From Magnetovibrio sp. (GTDB taxonomy: Bacteria; Pseudomonadota; Alphaproteobacteria; Rhodospirillales; Magnetovibrionaceae): a DNA stretch of 5,033 bases. The stretch spans positions 1 to 5,033 of the forward strand of contig JAESSV010000274.1 in the NCBI GenBank assembly GCA_016763895.1, given 5' to 3'. Under the pieces are notes generated by a model. The model had not been told where the DNA came from. It was given only the letters and a program-made list of their open reading frames with translations, and ran no database searches. Below are positions 1-5,033 of this stretch, piece after piece. The position numbers and the translations under genes were made by a program. How positions within the stretch are numbered: position 1 is the first letter of the stretch; each line of letters starts with the position of its first letter.

Positions 1-655
1 CATCGGAATGACCGACGATGTATTTGGTGGCGGCTTGAATGGAAATGTCGACGCCATGATCAAAAGGTTTGAAGTGGTAACCCGCCGACCACGTGTTGTC
101 CAAAACCACCAAGGCTCCTGCTGTGTGAGCGGCCTTGGCAATTGCGGAAATGTCAGAGACCTCAAACGTGATTGAACTTGGTGTTTCCGTAAAGACAACC
201 TTGGTGTTGGGACGGATAAGGGCTTGAATATCGGCACCAATCATGGGGTCATAATAGGTCGCCTCGACCCCATATTTTTTCAATATGGTTTTGGCAAATT
301 TAAGGGTCGGGGTATAGCCGCCATCGGTGATCAATACATGGTCGCCAGCCTGCGTATTTGTGAGCAAAGCCACGGCAATCGCCGCCATGCCAGAGGGCAA
401 GGCGATGGCGTGTTGGGCACCTTCCAGATCAGCTACGGCGTCTTCGAAGGCAAAGGTCGTCGGGGTGCCATAACGCCCATAATAGGTTTGGTCGAACTTG
501 TTCTTGTCGGCCTTGTGCAAAGCTTCGACGGTGGGGAACGTCACCGTTGAGGCATGGTACACAGGCGGATTGACGATGCCGAAATTGTTTTCAGGGTCGC
601 GTCCCGATGTGGTGAGGCGTGTGTTTGGGTGAAGTGTGTCATCATGTTTTGTCAT
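1..655 (-). CDS. metC: Cystathionine beta-lyase (MetC type), N-terminal 218 residues, cut by the window edge
   Basis: This is a PLP-dependent enzyme of the Cys/Met metabolism family. It is expected to cleave cystathionine to homocysteine, pyruvate and ammonia in the cytosol, the penultimate step of methionine synthesis. From the start at 655 the frame stays open to base 1. Visible motifs are TRLTTSGRDP (12-21), YGRYGTPT (59-66), PSGMAAI (87-93), the cofactor-stacking Tyr in DGGYTPT (about 114), LDNTWS (185-190, Asp186 contacting the pyridine nitrogen) and ATKY with the Schiff-base lysine at 211, followed by GHSD. Family members are near 390 residues, so roughly 175 are missing. An in-frame ATG at 674-676 would add seven residues. 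The GAGG before ATG 655 lies 15 nt away, rather far, so the start is uncertain. The gene begins 26 bp after the asparaginase-like gene. PatB-type or other cystathionine lyases are less likely given PSGMAAI and DNTWS. Confidence 0.92.
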   Translation of the reverse strand, partial: MTKHDDTLHPNTRLTTSGRDPENNFGIVNPPVYHASTVTFPTVEALHKADKNKFDQTYYGRYGTPTTFAFEDAVADLEGAQHAIALPSGMAAIAVALLTNTQAGDHVLITDGGYTPTLKFAKTILKKYGVEATYYDPMIGADIQALIRPNTKVVFTETPSSITFEVSDISAIAKAAHTAGALVVLDNTWSAGYHFKPFDHGVDISIQAATKYIVGHSD

Positions 656-681
656 AAGCGGTATTTTGGACCTCATTGGAT

Positions 682-1173
682 CTAAATGTCAAATCGTCCG
701 TGCTCTGTATTTTTGTTGAGTTTTTCGGCTTCGAAAACGCGCCCGTTCATGACGCCGTAAATCCCTTGGGGCAAGGTTTGTGCGGCAATGATGGCACCGC
801 CCAAGTTAAAGGAACCATCTGATTTGCCAAGGGAATGCGGTCGCATGGCCCCCGTAAAGACAACGGTTTTGCCGGTGATGTGTTCGGCAACTTTGCGGGC
901 GCTTTGGCCCATGGTTCCGGTGCCGTGGGTGACGACGATGGAGGTTTGTGTTGCGGCTTGAATGGCCGCAACAATGGCGGCTCGGTCCGCATCGTCAAAA
1001 TCCAGGCTGTCTTTTAAAAAAAGAGTTTGTTTGTGCACAAAATCACAACGGCCTTGGGTCAATATATCGGGGATCAATGGGGTCGCATCGTTGTTGAAGT
1101 TTAGCGATTCCGTGCGTTCGTTGTGGACCTTGTCAATGGTGCCGCCCGTAATCAAAATCAAGACATCTCTCAT
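682..1173 (-). CDS. Stand-alone asparaginase-type domain protein, 163 aa, catalytic Asp replaced by Gly
   Basis: This matches only the N-terminal domain of bacterial L-asparaginases (full enzymes are about 330 residues). Single-domain relatives of about 160 residues exist in Proteobacteria, so the short length is not by itself a truncation. The first signature ITGGTID (8-14) supplies the Thr nucleophile, about Thr12. KDSLD (54-58) fits the substrate-binding loop. The second signature reads THGTGTM (82-88), where active enzymes usually have HGTDTM, so the Asp of the Thr-Asp-Lys triad is Gly86. TGAMRP (107-112), SDGSFNLGGA (118-127) and the candidate lysine in LNKNT (about 154) are kept. There is no signal peptide, so it should be cytosolic. 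It starts 3 bp after the kinase stop with a GGAG site inside the kinase gene. Asparagine hydrolysis is therefore doubtful; a changed substrate or a binding role is possible. Confidence 0.85.
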   Translation of the reverse strand: MRDVLILITGGTIDKVHNERTESLNFNNDATPLIPDILTQGRCDFVHKQTLFLKDSLDFDDADRAAIVAAIQAATQTSIVVTHGTGTMGQSARKVAEHITGKTVVFTGAMRPHSLGKSDGSFNLGGAIIAAQTLPQGIYGVMNGRVFEAEKLNKNTEHGRFDI

Positions 1174-1176
1174 GGC

Positions 1177-2748
1177 TTATTGCTCCATTATCACACGGGT
1201 TTGGGGGAAGGTCGCGGTGATAATCGTTCCCGTGCCCTTGGCACTCGTGACCTGTAACGTCCCATTATGCATTTCCATCAATCCTTTGGTCAGGGGAAGC
1301 CCCAGTCCGGTGCCTTCATGATTGCGGTTAAGGCCGCTGTCCACTTGCCCAAACATGCTCAAAGCTTCTTTCTGTTCGTCTGCGTCCATGCCTATGCCGG
1401 TATCGGATACAACGACGGACAGGCTGTCGTTTGCGTTGAGTTGAGCGGATACCGTAACCACCCCGCCAGCGGGCGTAAATTTGATGGCGTTGCTTAACAA
1501 GTTGAGAAGGATTTGGTTGATGCGGCGGTTGTCCGCTTGAATTTCAGGAAGGTCTTTGACCGTTGCGATTTGAATGCTAATGCGGCCTTCACGGGCCCGT
1601 GGCGTGACAAGACGAATGGCATTTTCTATGGATGTATTGACACAGACGGGTAATTCAACCAATTCCAAGCTGCCGGCTTCAATGGCCGAGACGTCTAAGA
1701 TATCGTTGATCAGATCCAAAAGGTGCGCGCCTGAAAAATAAATATCATTGATATAATCTTTGTACTTTTCATTGTTGATGGGGCCAAAGATTTCTTCTTG
1801 AATGGTGTTGGAAAAACCAATAATTGCGTTTAAAGGGGTTCTGAGTTCATGGCTCATATTCGCCATGATATCAGATTTTGCACGACTGGCGGCATCGGCT
1901 TTTACTTTTTCTTTCAGCAACGTGGTTTGGTATGTCCTTAAATCCGCCGCCATTTTGTTGAAGTCTCTGGTGAGCTTGCCCACTTCATCATTGGAAGAGG
2001 AAGAGATTTCAAACTCATAGTTTCCATTGGCGATTTCATTGGTGGCTTTGGTTAATTTTTCCAACGGATTAGAAATCTGTCGCGCAATCCAGAAACTAAT
2101 GGCAACGGCAAAAAGAAGCGTCCCGAGGGGGACAAAAATAATCAGTTGACCCAAGGTCTCCATCTTAAGATTAAAGTTTGATAGTTCCGCTTTAAAATCA
2201 ACTTGAGTGTTGGACTTAAGCCGATCCAAGAGGATTTTAAGCTTGCGAGAATACGGTTCAATTTCCGTGTTGAAATACAGGAGCTTCTTGTCAAAGCTTT
2301 GCGGATTTAAGGTGTGAACATCGATAAAGCCTTGGGAGGATGCGGTGAACTGTTTTAAACGGACAATGATATCTTTTACGGCTTGAAGCTCGCCGATTTG
2401 CGTGTCGTTAATCGAATTTAAGGTCCGGCTTTTGAGAATAAGGTCTTTCCACGGCGTAATGACAATATCGATTTGTTCAATCGAATGCCTGACCACCTGA
2501 ATACCATATTCAGCTTGCGTAGGCTGACCCGCAGCGGTTTCAACGAGGACTTCGCGTAAATTCGATTTTGTTCTTTGAACCCAATAGGATACGTCCGATA
2601 TGGATACAATTTCCCGAACGTTATTGCGGACCTTGGTGTCGAGCTGGTGGCTAAGATCCGTTTGTTGGAACACCAAAATAAGTTCTATGGCGGCAATGAA
2701 AAAGATCAGGGTGATGAAGGACAGAATAATCTTGGATCGAATTTTCAT
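1177..2748 (-). CDS. Membrane sensor histidine kinase (HAMP, HisKA, HATPase_c), 523 aa
   Basis: This is a two-component sensor kinase in the inner membrane. Transmembrane helix 1 covers about 7-27. A polar, probably helical periplasmic region covers about 30-198 and has no domain I recognise. Transmembrane helix 2 covers about 200-222. A HAMP linker follows (about 223-275, ISNPLEKL to NDEVGKLTRDFNKM), then a short coiled stretch. The HisKA H-box is MANMSHELRTPLN (295-307), with His300 as phospho-acceptor. The ATPase domain shows the N-box NQILLNLLSNAIKFT (411-425), the G1 box DTGIGMD (449-455) and the G2 box GTGLGLPL (479-486). All catalytic motifs are intact. There is no PAS or receiver domain. 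The start at 2748 has AAGG about 10 nt upstream. No response regulator is seen nearby, so the partner and signal are unknown. The gene leads a tight cluster with the asparaginase-like gene and metC. Confidence 0.95.
   Translation of the reverse strand: MKIRSKIILSFITLIFFIAAIELILVFQQTDLSHQLDTKVRNNVREIVSISDVSYWVQRTKSNLREVLVETAAGQPTQAEYGIQVVRHSIEQIDIVITPWKDLILKSRTLNSINDTQIGELQAVKDIIVRLKQFTASSQGFIDVHTLNPQSFDKKLLYFNTEIEPYSRKLKILLDRLKSNTQVDFKAELSNFNLKMETLGQLIIFVPLGTLLFAVAISFWIARQISNPLEKLTKATNEIANGNYEFEISSSSNDEVGKLTRDFNKMAADLRTYQTTLLKEKVKADAASRAKSDIMANMSHELRTPLNAIIGFSNTIQEEIFGPINNEKYKDYINDIYFSGAHLLDLINDILDVSAIEAGSLELVELPVCVNTSIENAIRLVTPRAREGRISIQIATVKDLPEIQADNRRINQILLNLLSNAIKFTPAGGVVTVSAQLNANDSLSVVVSDTGIGMDADEQKEALSMFGQVDSGLNRNHEGTGLGLPLTKGLMEMHNGTLQVTSAKGTGTIITATFPQTRVIMEQ
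1183..1186 (-). promoter_or_regulatory. Ribosome binding site of the asparaginase-like gene, inside the kinase 3' end
   Basis: On the minus strand GGAG lies 9 nt before the ATG at 1173, within the last codons of the histidine kinase, whose TAA ends 3 bp before that ATG. The arrangement supports this start and suggests translational coupling of the two genes. Confidence 0.65.
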
Positions 2749-2902
2749 GCGCAGGCAACCTTGGCTGAACTAACTCAAAAGTACTATACGAGCCTAAGTT
2801 AGCGTACCTTGAGCAGATAAGGCAATAAAACCATACAATTTAGAGCATTTTTTTGTCGTGAGCCGTAAAACGCAAAATTTAAAAGTCCGCTTTATTGGGC
2901 CG
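2749..2902 (-). promoter_or_regulatory. Intergenic gap upstream of the kinase; weak promoter candidate
   Basis: This is a 154-bp, AT-rich gap between the cysteine synthase stop and the kinase start. On the minus strand TTGCCT (2820-2825) and TAACTT (2796-2801) are separated by 18 bp, a modest match to a sigma-70-type promoter. A TATAGT hexamer (2783-2788) has no good -35 partner. I find no hairpin followed by a T-run after the cysteine synthase stop, so read-through from that gene into the kinase cannot be excluded. Confidence 0.3.
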
Positions 2903-3921
2903 CTATTCAAGCCAGCTTGGGAAGGGAAGGTCTTTTGATTTTAGAAAGTCCGGATTGAAGAGCTTGGATTGGTACCGTGTGCAGTAATCGGCCAAGATCG
3001 TAACGATGGTGTGTCCCGGCCCCATTTTTTTCGCCAGATGAATGGCTCCGGCGACATTGATTCCGCTTGATCCACCAAGGCACAGGCCTTCATTTTTCAG
3101 CAAATCAAAAATAATGGGCAGGGCTTCATGGTCCGAAATTTGGAAAGCCTCATCAATGGGCGCTCCTTCTAGGTTTGCCGTGATCCGGCCTTGACCGATG
3201 CCTTCGGTGATGGACGTTCCTTCGGATTTGAATTCTCCGCTGGTGTATAGCTGTACAACGCAGCCCCCATGGGGTCGGCCAAGCCAATCACCACGTCTGG
3301 GTTCTTTTCTTTCAAGGCTAAACCAACACCCGCGATTGTCCCCCCGGTGCCGGCGGCACAAATGAAACCATCGACTTTGCCGTTGGTTTGTTGCCAAATT
3401 TCCGGGCCGGTGCCTTCGATGTGGGCTTGTCGATTGGCGATGTTGTCAAATTGGTTGGCCCAAATGGCGCCGTTGGGTTCAGTCTTGGCAAGTCCTTCTG
3501 CTTTGCGCCGTGACACATGGACATAATTGTTTTCGTTGCGGTAAGGCACGGCGGGAACTTCAATGAGTTCGGCACCACATAAACGCAAGGTGTCTTTCTT
3601 TTCTTGGGCCTGGGTTTCGGGAATGATGATTACAGATCGATAGCCCAAGGCATTGCCCACCAAAGCAAGGCCAATGCCGGTGTTGCCCGCAGTCCCTTCG
3701 ACAATGACCCCACCGGGTTTTAAAAGACCTTTTTGTTCGGCGTCCCGCACGATAAACAACGCCGCCCTGTCTTTGACAGAGCCCCCCGGATTCATAAATT
3801 CGGCTTTGCCCAGAATTTCGCAACCCGTAGCCTCGCTGGCTGCGTTCAAACGGATCAGGGGGGTGTCGCCAATGGCGTCAGTAAAATCAGAGCGGACGGT
3901 CATTTTATCATTCCCGGGCAT
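2903..3921 (-). pseudogene. cysK: Cysteine synthase (CysK-like), disrupted by an apparent single-base deletion near 3247/3248
   Basis: This is a fold-type II PLP enzyme expected to make cysteine from O-acetylserine and sulfide. The first frame (3921 to about 3248) encodes residues 1-225: GDTPLIRL (18-25), GGSVKDR with the Schiff-base Lys50, the substrate loop EGTAGNTG (75-82) and the phosphate-binding GTGGT (191-195). At LYSY the frame breaks and ends 25 residues later at 3169. The matching continuation, YTSGEFKSEG through GGSSG to the end FPSWLE, lies in the other minus-strand frame and stops at 2903. Adding one base between 3247 and 3248 restores LYSYYTSGEF and gives a 339-residue protein, normal for this long form, which keeps a RYQSKLFN tail as in Mcy1-like homologues. 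Both halves are otherwise well conserved, so the break is recent or a sequencing error. ATG 3901-3903 is an equally plausible start. As given, the truncated product lacks the C-terminal PLP contacts. Confidence 0.88.
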
Positions 3922-3932
3922 TTTATCATTCC
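3897..3932 (-). repeat. 18-bp tandem duplication carrying the cysteine synthase ribosome site and ATG
   Basis: On the minus strand GGAATGATAAAATGCCCG (3932-3915) is followed directly by GGAATGATAAAATGACCG (3914-3897), 17 of 18 bases identical. Each copy has a GGA ribosome-site core and an ATG with the same spacing. Because the period is 18 bp the two ATGs (3919-3921 and 3901-3903) are in the same frame, and the duplication only adds the residues MPGNDK before the likely ancestral start MTVRSDF. Confidence 0.85.
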
Positions 3933-3975
3933 AATGTGTAGTATAAAAATTAATGACATATTTCTTTGTTAAAAC

Positions 3976-4004
3976 AAGATAGGCGCGGATTATAAAATAA
4001 TCAA
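3976..4004 (-). promoter_or_regulatory. Putative sigma-70-type promoter for the cysteine synthase gene
   Basis: On the minus strand a -35-like TTGATT (3999-4004) and a -10-like TATCTT (3976-3981) are separated by exactly 17 bp. This would place the transcript start about 45-50 nt upstream of the first ATG. A perfect TATAAT lies in the spacer (3989-3994), but I see no convincing -35 for it. This is inferred from the sequence pattern only. Confidence 0.4.
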
Positions 4005-4045
4005 GGGGACAATATTGCCTATGGCCTCATGAGGAGGAGCAAGTT

Positions 4046-4078
4046 ATGCCTTGCCACAAGCATATATATTATTTGTGA
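4046..4078 (+). CDS. Possible 10-codon leader peptide MPCHKHIYYL behind a strong Shine-Dalgarno
   Basis: GAGGAGGAG (4031-4039) sits 6 nt before ATG 4046, a much better ribosome site than that of any other gene in the window. The short frame reads MPCHKHIYYL and stops at TGA 4076-4078, 100 bp before the RTX-like gene on the same strand. The palindrome CCTCATGAGG overlaps the 5' part of the ribosome site, and CCTC (4025-4028) could also pair with GAGG (4034-4037), so the site might be masked by RNA folding. No attenuator hairpin is evident downstream. A purine-rich run meeting an ATG by chance is a real alternative, and no plus-strand promoter before 4031 is convincing (TTGTTA 3966-3971 with TATAAA 3991-3996 has a 19-bp spacer). 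I do not recognise the peptide. Confidence 0.3.
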   Translation: MPCHKHIYYL

Positions 4079-4178
4079 TTACTTTAAAAACAATAGGTTA
4101 GTTTCTGGCATGTGTTTTGAATTTAATTTATCAATTGAATCAATGCGTAATGGTTAGTGAACGATAGGGAGCTCTGAA

Positions 4179-5033
4179 ATGACGAACGGAATTAATTCTG
4201 AAACAACGCGTACCTACCAGTCAAATTCAACACCAAAAAAACAAGAACAATCAAAAGACAGTTCAATTGCAGACACGTTTTCCCAAATGTTGAACCAGTT
4301 TCGGACTCTTGGGGTCATTAATATTGAGGGTGGGGATGGTAATGACACCATCAATGCATCCGGCCTTCAGGTGAACATTAAGGGCGGATCCGGTGATGAT
4401 GTGATCAACGCGGTCGCGGATCAGGCAAATCTGTACGGAAATTCCGGTAATGACGTCCTATATGGCAGCGGGGGTCAGGTGAACCTATCTGGTGGATCTG
4501 GAAATGATGTGTTGAATGGTTCCGGAGTGCAGACCAACTTGTATGGCGGATCCGGTGACGATACGTTGAACGCAGATGCCGGCCAAGCTAATATAGACGG
4601 TGGAACAGGCAACGACGTGATCAACGCCCATGCCAACCAGGCGAACGTGCAGGGAGGTGCAGGCAATGATACAATCAATGCCTCTGGCCTGCAAGCGAAC
4701 GTGCAGGGAGGTGCAGGCAATGATAAAATCAATGCCTCTGGCCTGCAAGTGAACGTGCAGGGAGGTGCAGGCAATGATGAAATCAATGCCTCTGGCATGC
4801 AAGTGAACATCGATGGAGGACAAGGCGATGATGTTATCATTGCCACTGCCCTGCAGGCGAATATTTATGCTGGGAAAGGGAATGACACCCTGAATCTCGT
4901 CTCTGCTCAAACTGCGAATATCAAGTATTTAAAAGGGGATGGGCACGATACAATCAAAGGAGCTAGTCAATACAGTACCGTCAATATTGGGCCTGGGTTA
5001 ACCTTTGAACAGGCAACATTCTCATCAAAAAAC
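4179..5033 (+). CDS. RTX-like calcium-binding repeat protein with 18-residue units, 285 residues visible, C-terminus beyond the window
   Basis: GGGAG (4167-4171) lies 7 nt before ATG 4179, and the frame is open to the right edge. Residues 1-50 are polar (Ser, Thr, Gln, Lys) with no signal peptide. Residues 51-230 are ten uninterrupted 18-residue units. The first half of each is an RTX nonapeptide, GGxG[ND]Dx[ILV]x, and the second half follows the pattern A-x-x-x-Q-x-N-[ILV]-x. An eleventh unit (231-251) is three residues longer, a degenerate one begins with KGDGHDTIK (252-260), and TVNIGPGLTFEQATF (267-281) resembles the capping segment that often follows RTX repeats. In the family, calcium binds between GGxGxD turns 18 residues apart in a parallel beta-roll. 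Such proteins usually leave through type I secretion using a C-terminal signal, which here would lie outside the window. No enzymatic or adhesin domain is visible, so the function is unknown. Antisense ORFs over the repeats are by-products of their composition. Confidence 0.88.
   Translation, partial: MTNGINSETTRTYQSNSTPKKQEQSKDSSIADTFSQMLNQFRTLGVINIEGGDGNDTINASGLQVNIKGGSGDDVINAVADQANLYGNSGNDVLYGSGGQVNLSGGSGNDVLNGSGVQTNLYGGSGDDTLNADAGQANIDGGTGNDVINAHANQANVQGGAGNDTINASGLQANVQGGAGNDKINASGLQVNVQGGAGNDEINASGMQVNIDGGQGDDVIIATALQANIYAGKGNDTLNLVSAQTANIKYLKGDGHDTIKGASQYSTVNIGPGLTFEQATFSSKN
4641..4814 (+). repeat. Nearly identical 54-bp tandem repeats inside the RTX-like gene
   Basis: Units 7 (4653-4706), 8 (4707-4760) and 9 (4761-4814) start GGAGGTGCAGGCAATGAT. 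Units 7 and 8 differ at 2 of 54 bases, and 8 and 9 at 6 of 54. The preceding 12 bases (4641-4652) also match the end of unit 7. The remaining units share the protein pattern but differ much more at DNA level, so these copies arose by recent in-frame duplication. Confidence 0.9.

Larger units (their letters stand above)
3933..4178. promoter_or_regulatory. Divergent AT-rich intergenic region between cysK and the RTX-like gene
   Basis: This stretch separates two divergently transcribed genes and should carry both promoters. Besides the minus-strand promoter it holds the perfect palindrome CCTCATGAGG (4025-4034), a possible short leader ORF, and AT-rich sequence with the small palindrome TCAATTGA (4131-4138). 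For the plus strand, TTGCCA (4051-4056) and TGTGAT (4074-4079), spaced 17 bp, are a weak promoter candidate; it would lie inside the leader ORF, so both cannot serve the same transcript. I see no tRNA, known riboswitch or clear terminator. Confidence 0.5.

Noticed and set aside
224..550. A plus-strand ORF of 108 codons
   Set aside because: It lies wholly antisense to metC, whose conserved motifs fill this stretch, and its product resembles nothing.
962..1321. A plus-strand ORF of 119 codons spanning the asparaginase-like gene start and kinase end
   Set aside because: It crosses two well-supported minus-strand genes, has no ribosome site and shows no recognisable motif.
2749..2902. Rho-independent terminator after cysteine synthase
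   Set aside because: T-runs are present on the minus strand, but no GC-rich stem precedes them; CTAACT/AGTTAG (2770-2775 and 2797-2802) is only a 6-bp inverted repeat with a long loop.
3240..3260. Programmed ribosomal frameshift in cysteine synthase
   Set aside because: A -1 slip would restore the enzyme, but the site (TAC AGC TAT ACA) has no slippery heptamer and no evident stimulatory stem; cysteine synthases are not known to use frameshifting.
4046..4100. Terminator or attenuator hairpin after the leader frame (ATGCCTTG / CAAGCAT around 4046-4063)
   Set aside because: The stem is short and bulged, AT-rich, and not followed by a T-run on the plus strand.
4641..4814. Regular repeats considered as a CRISPR array
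   Set aside because: The repeats are contiguous 54-bp coding units in frame, without unique spacers.
4475..4910. Two long minus-strand ORFs (123 and 141 codons) with repetitive proteins rich in Pro/Ser/Cys or Ile/His
   Set aside because: They mirror the 54-bp repeats of the plus-strand RTX-like gene; any 3-periodic repeat without stops gives open antisense frames. There is no ribosome site or independent domain.

Overview
The window looks like chromosomal DNA of a free-living alphaproteobacterium. The evidence is the style of the cystathionine beta-lyase, of the 'MANMSHELRTPLN' histidine kinase and of the long-form cysteine synthase, together with moderate base composition. Aquatic Rhodospirillales-like groups would fit, but the genus cannot be fixed from this sequence.

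Left and centre (1-3932), all genes on the minus strand. Read in the direction of transcription they are: a cysteine synthase (cysK-like, 3921 to 2903) broken by an apparent one-base deletion near 3247/3248; a gap of about 150 bp; a membrane-bound sensor histidine kinase (2748-1177) with no response regulator visible in the window; a 163-residue stand-alone asparaginase-type domain (1173-682) starting 3 bp after the kinase stop and lacking the usual catalytic Asp; and, 26 bp further on, the N-terminal 218 residues of a cystathionine beta-lyase (metC type) that runs off the left edge. Kinase, asparaginase-like gene and metC look like one transcript. The two PLP enzymes both act in sulfur amino acid metabolism.

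Divergent intergenic region (3933-4178), AT-rich. It holds a credible minus-strand promoter for cysK, an 18-bp in-frame duplication of the cysK ribosome site and start codon just inside the gene boundary, a perfect 10-bp palindrome, and a possible 10-codon leader peptide on the plus strand behind a very strong Shine-Dalgarno sequence.

Right (4179-5033, plus strand). An open reading frame runs off the right edge. It has a polar N-terminus without a signal peptide, then ten 18-residue repeats. Each joins one RTX-type calcium nonapeptide (GGxGxDx[ILV]x) to a nine-residue half with an invariant Q-x-N. A degenerate unit and an RTX-associated capping segment follow. Three central repeats are nearly identical at DNA level, a sign of recent tandem expansion. 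This protein is the most unusual item here: it predicts a beta-roll with calcium sites along one edge and a polar Gln/Asn ladder along the other.
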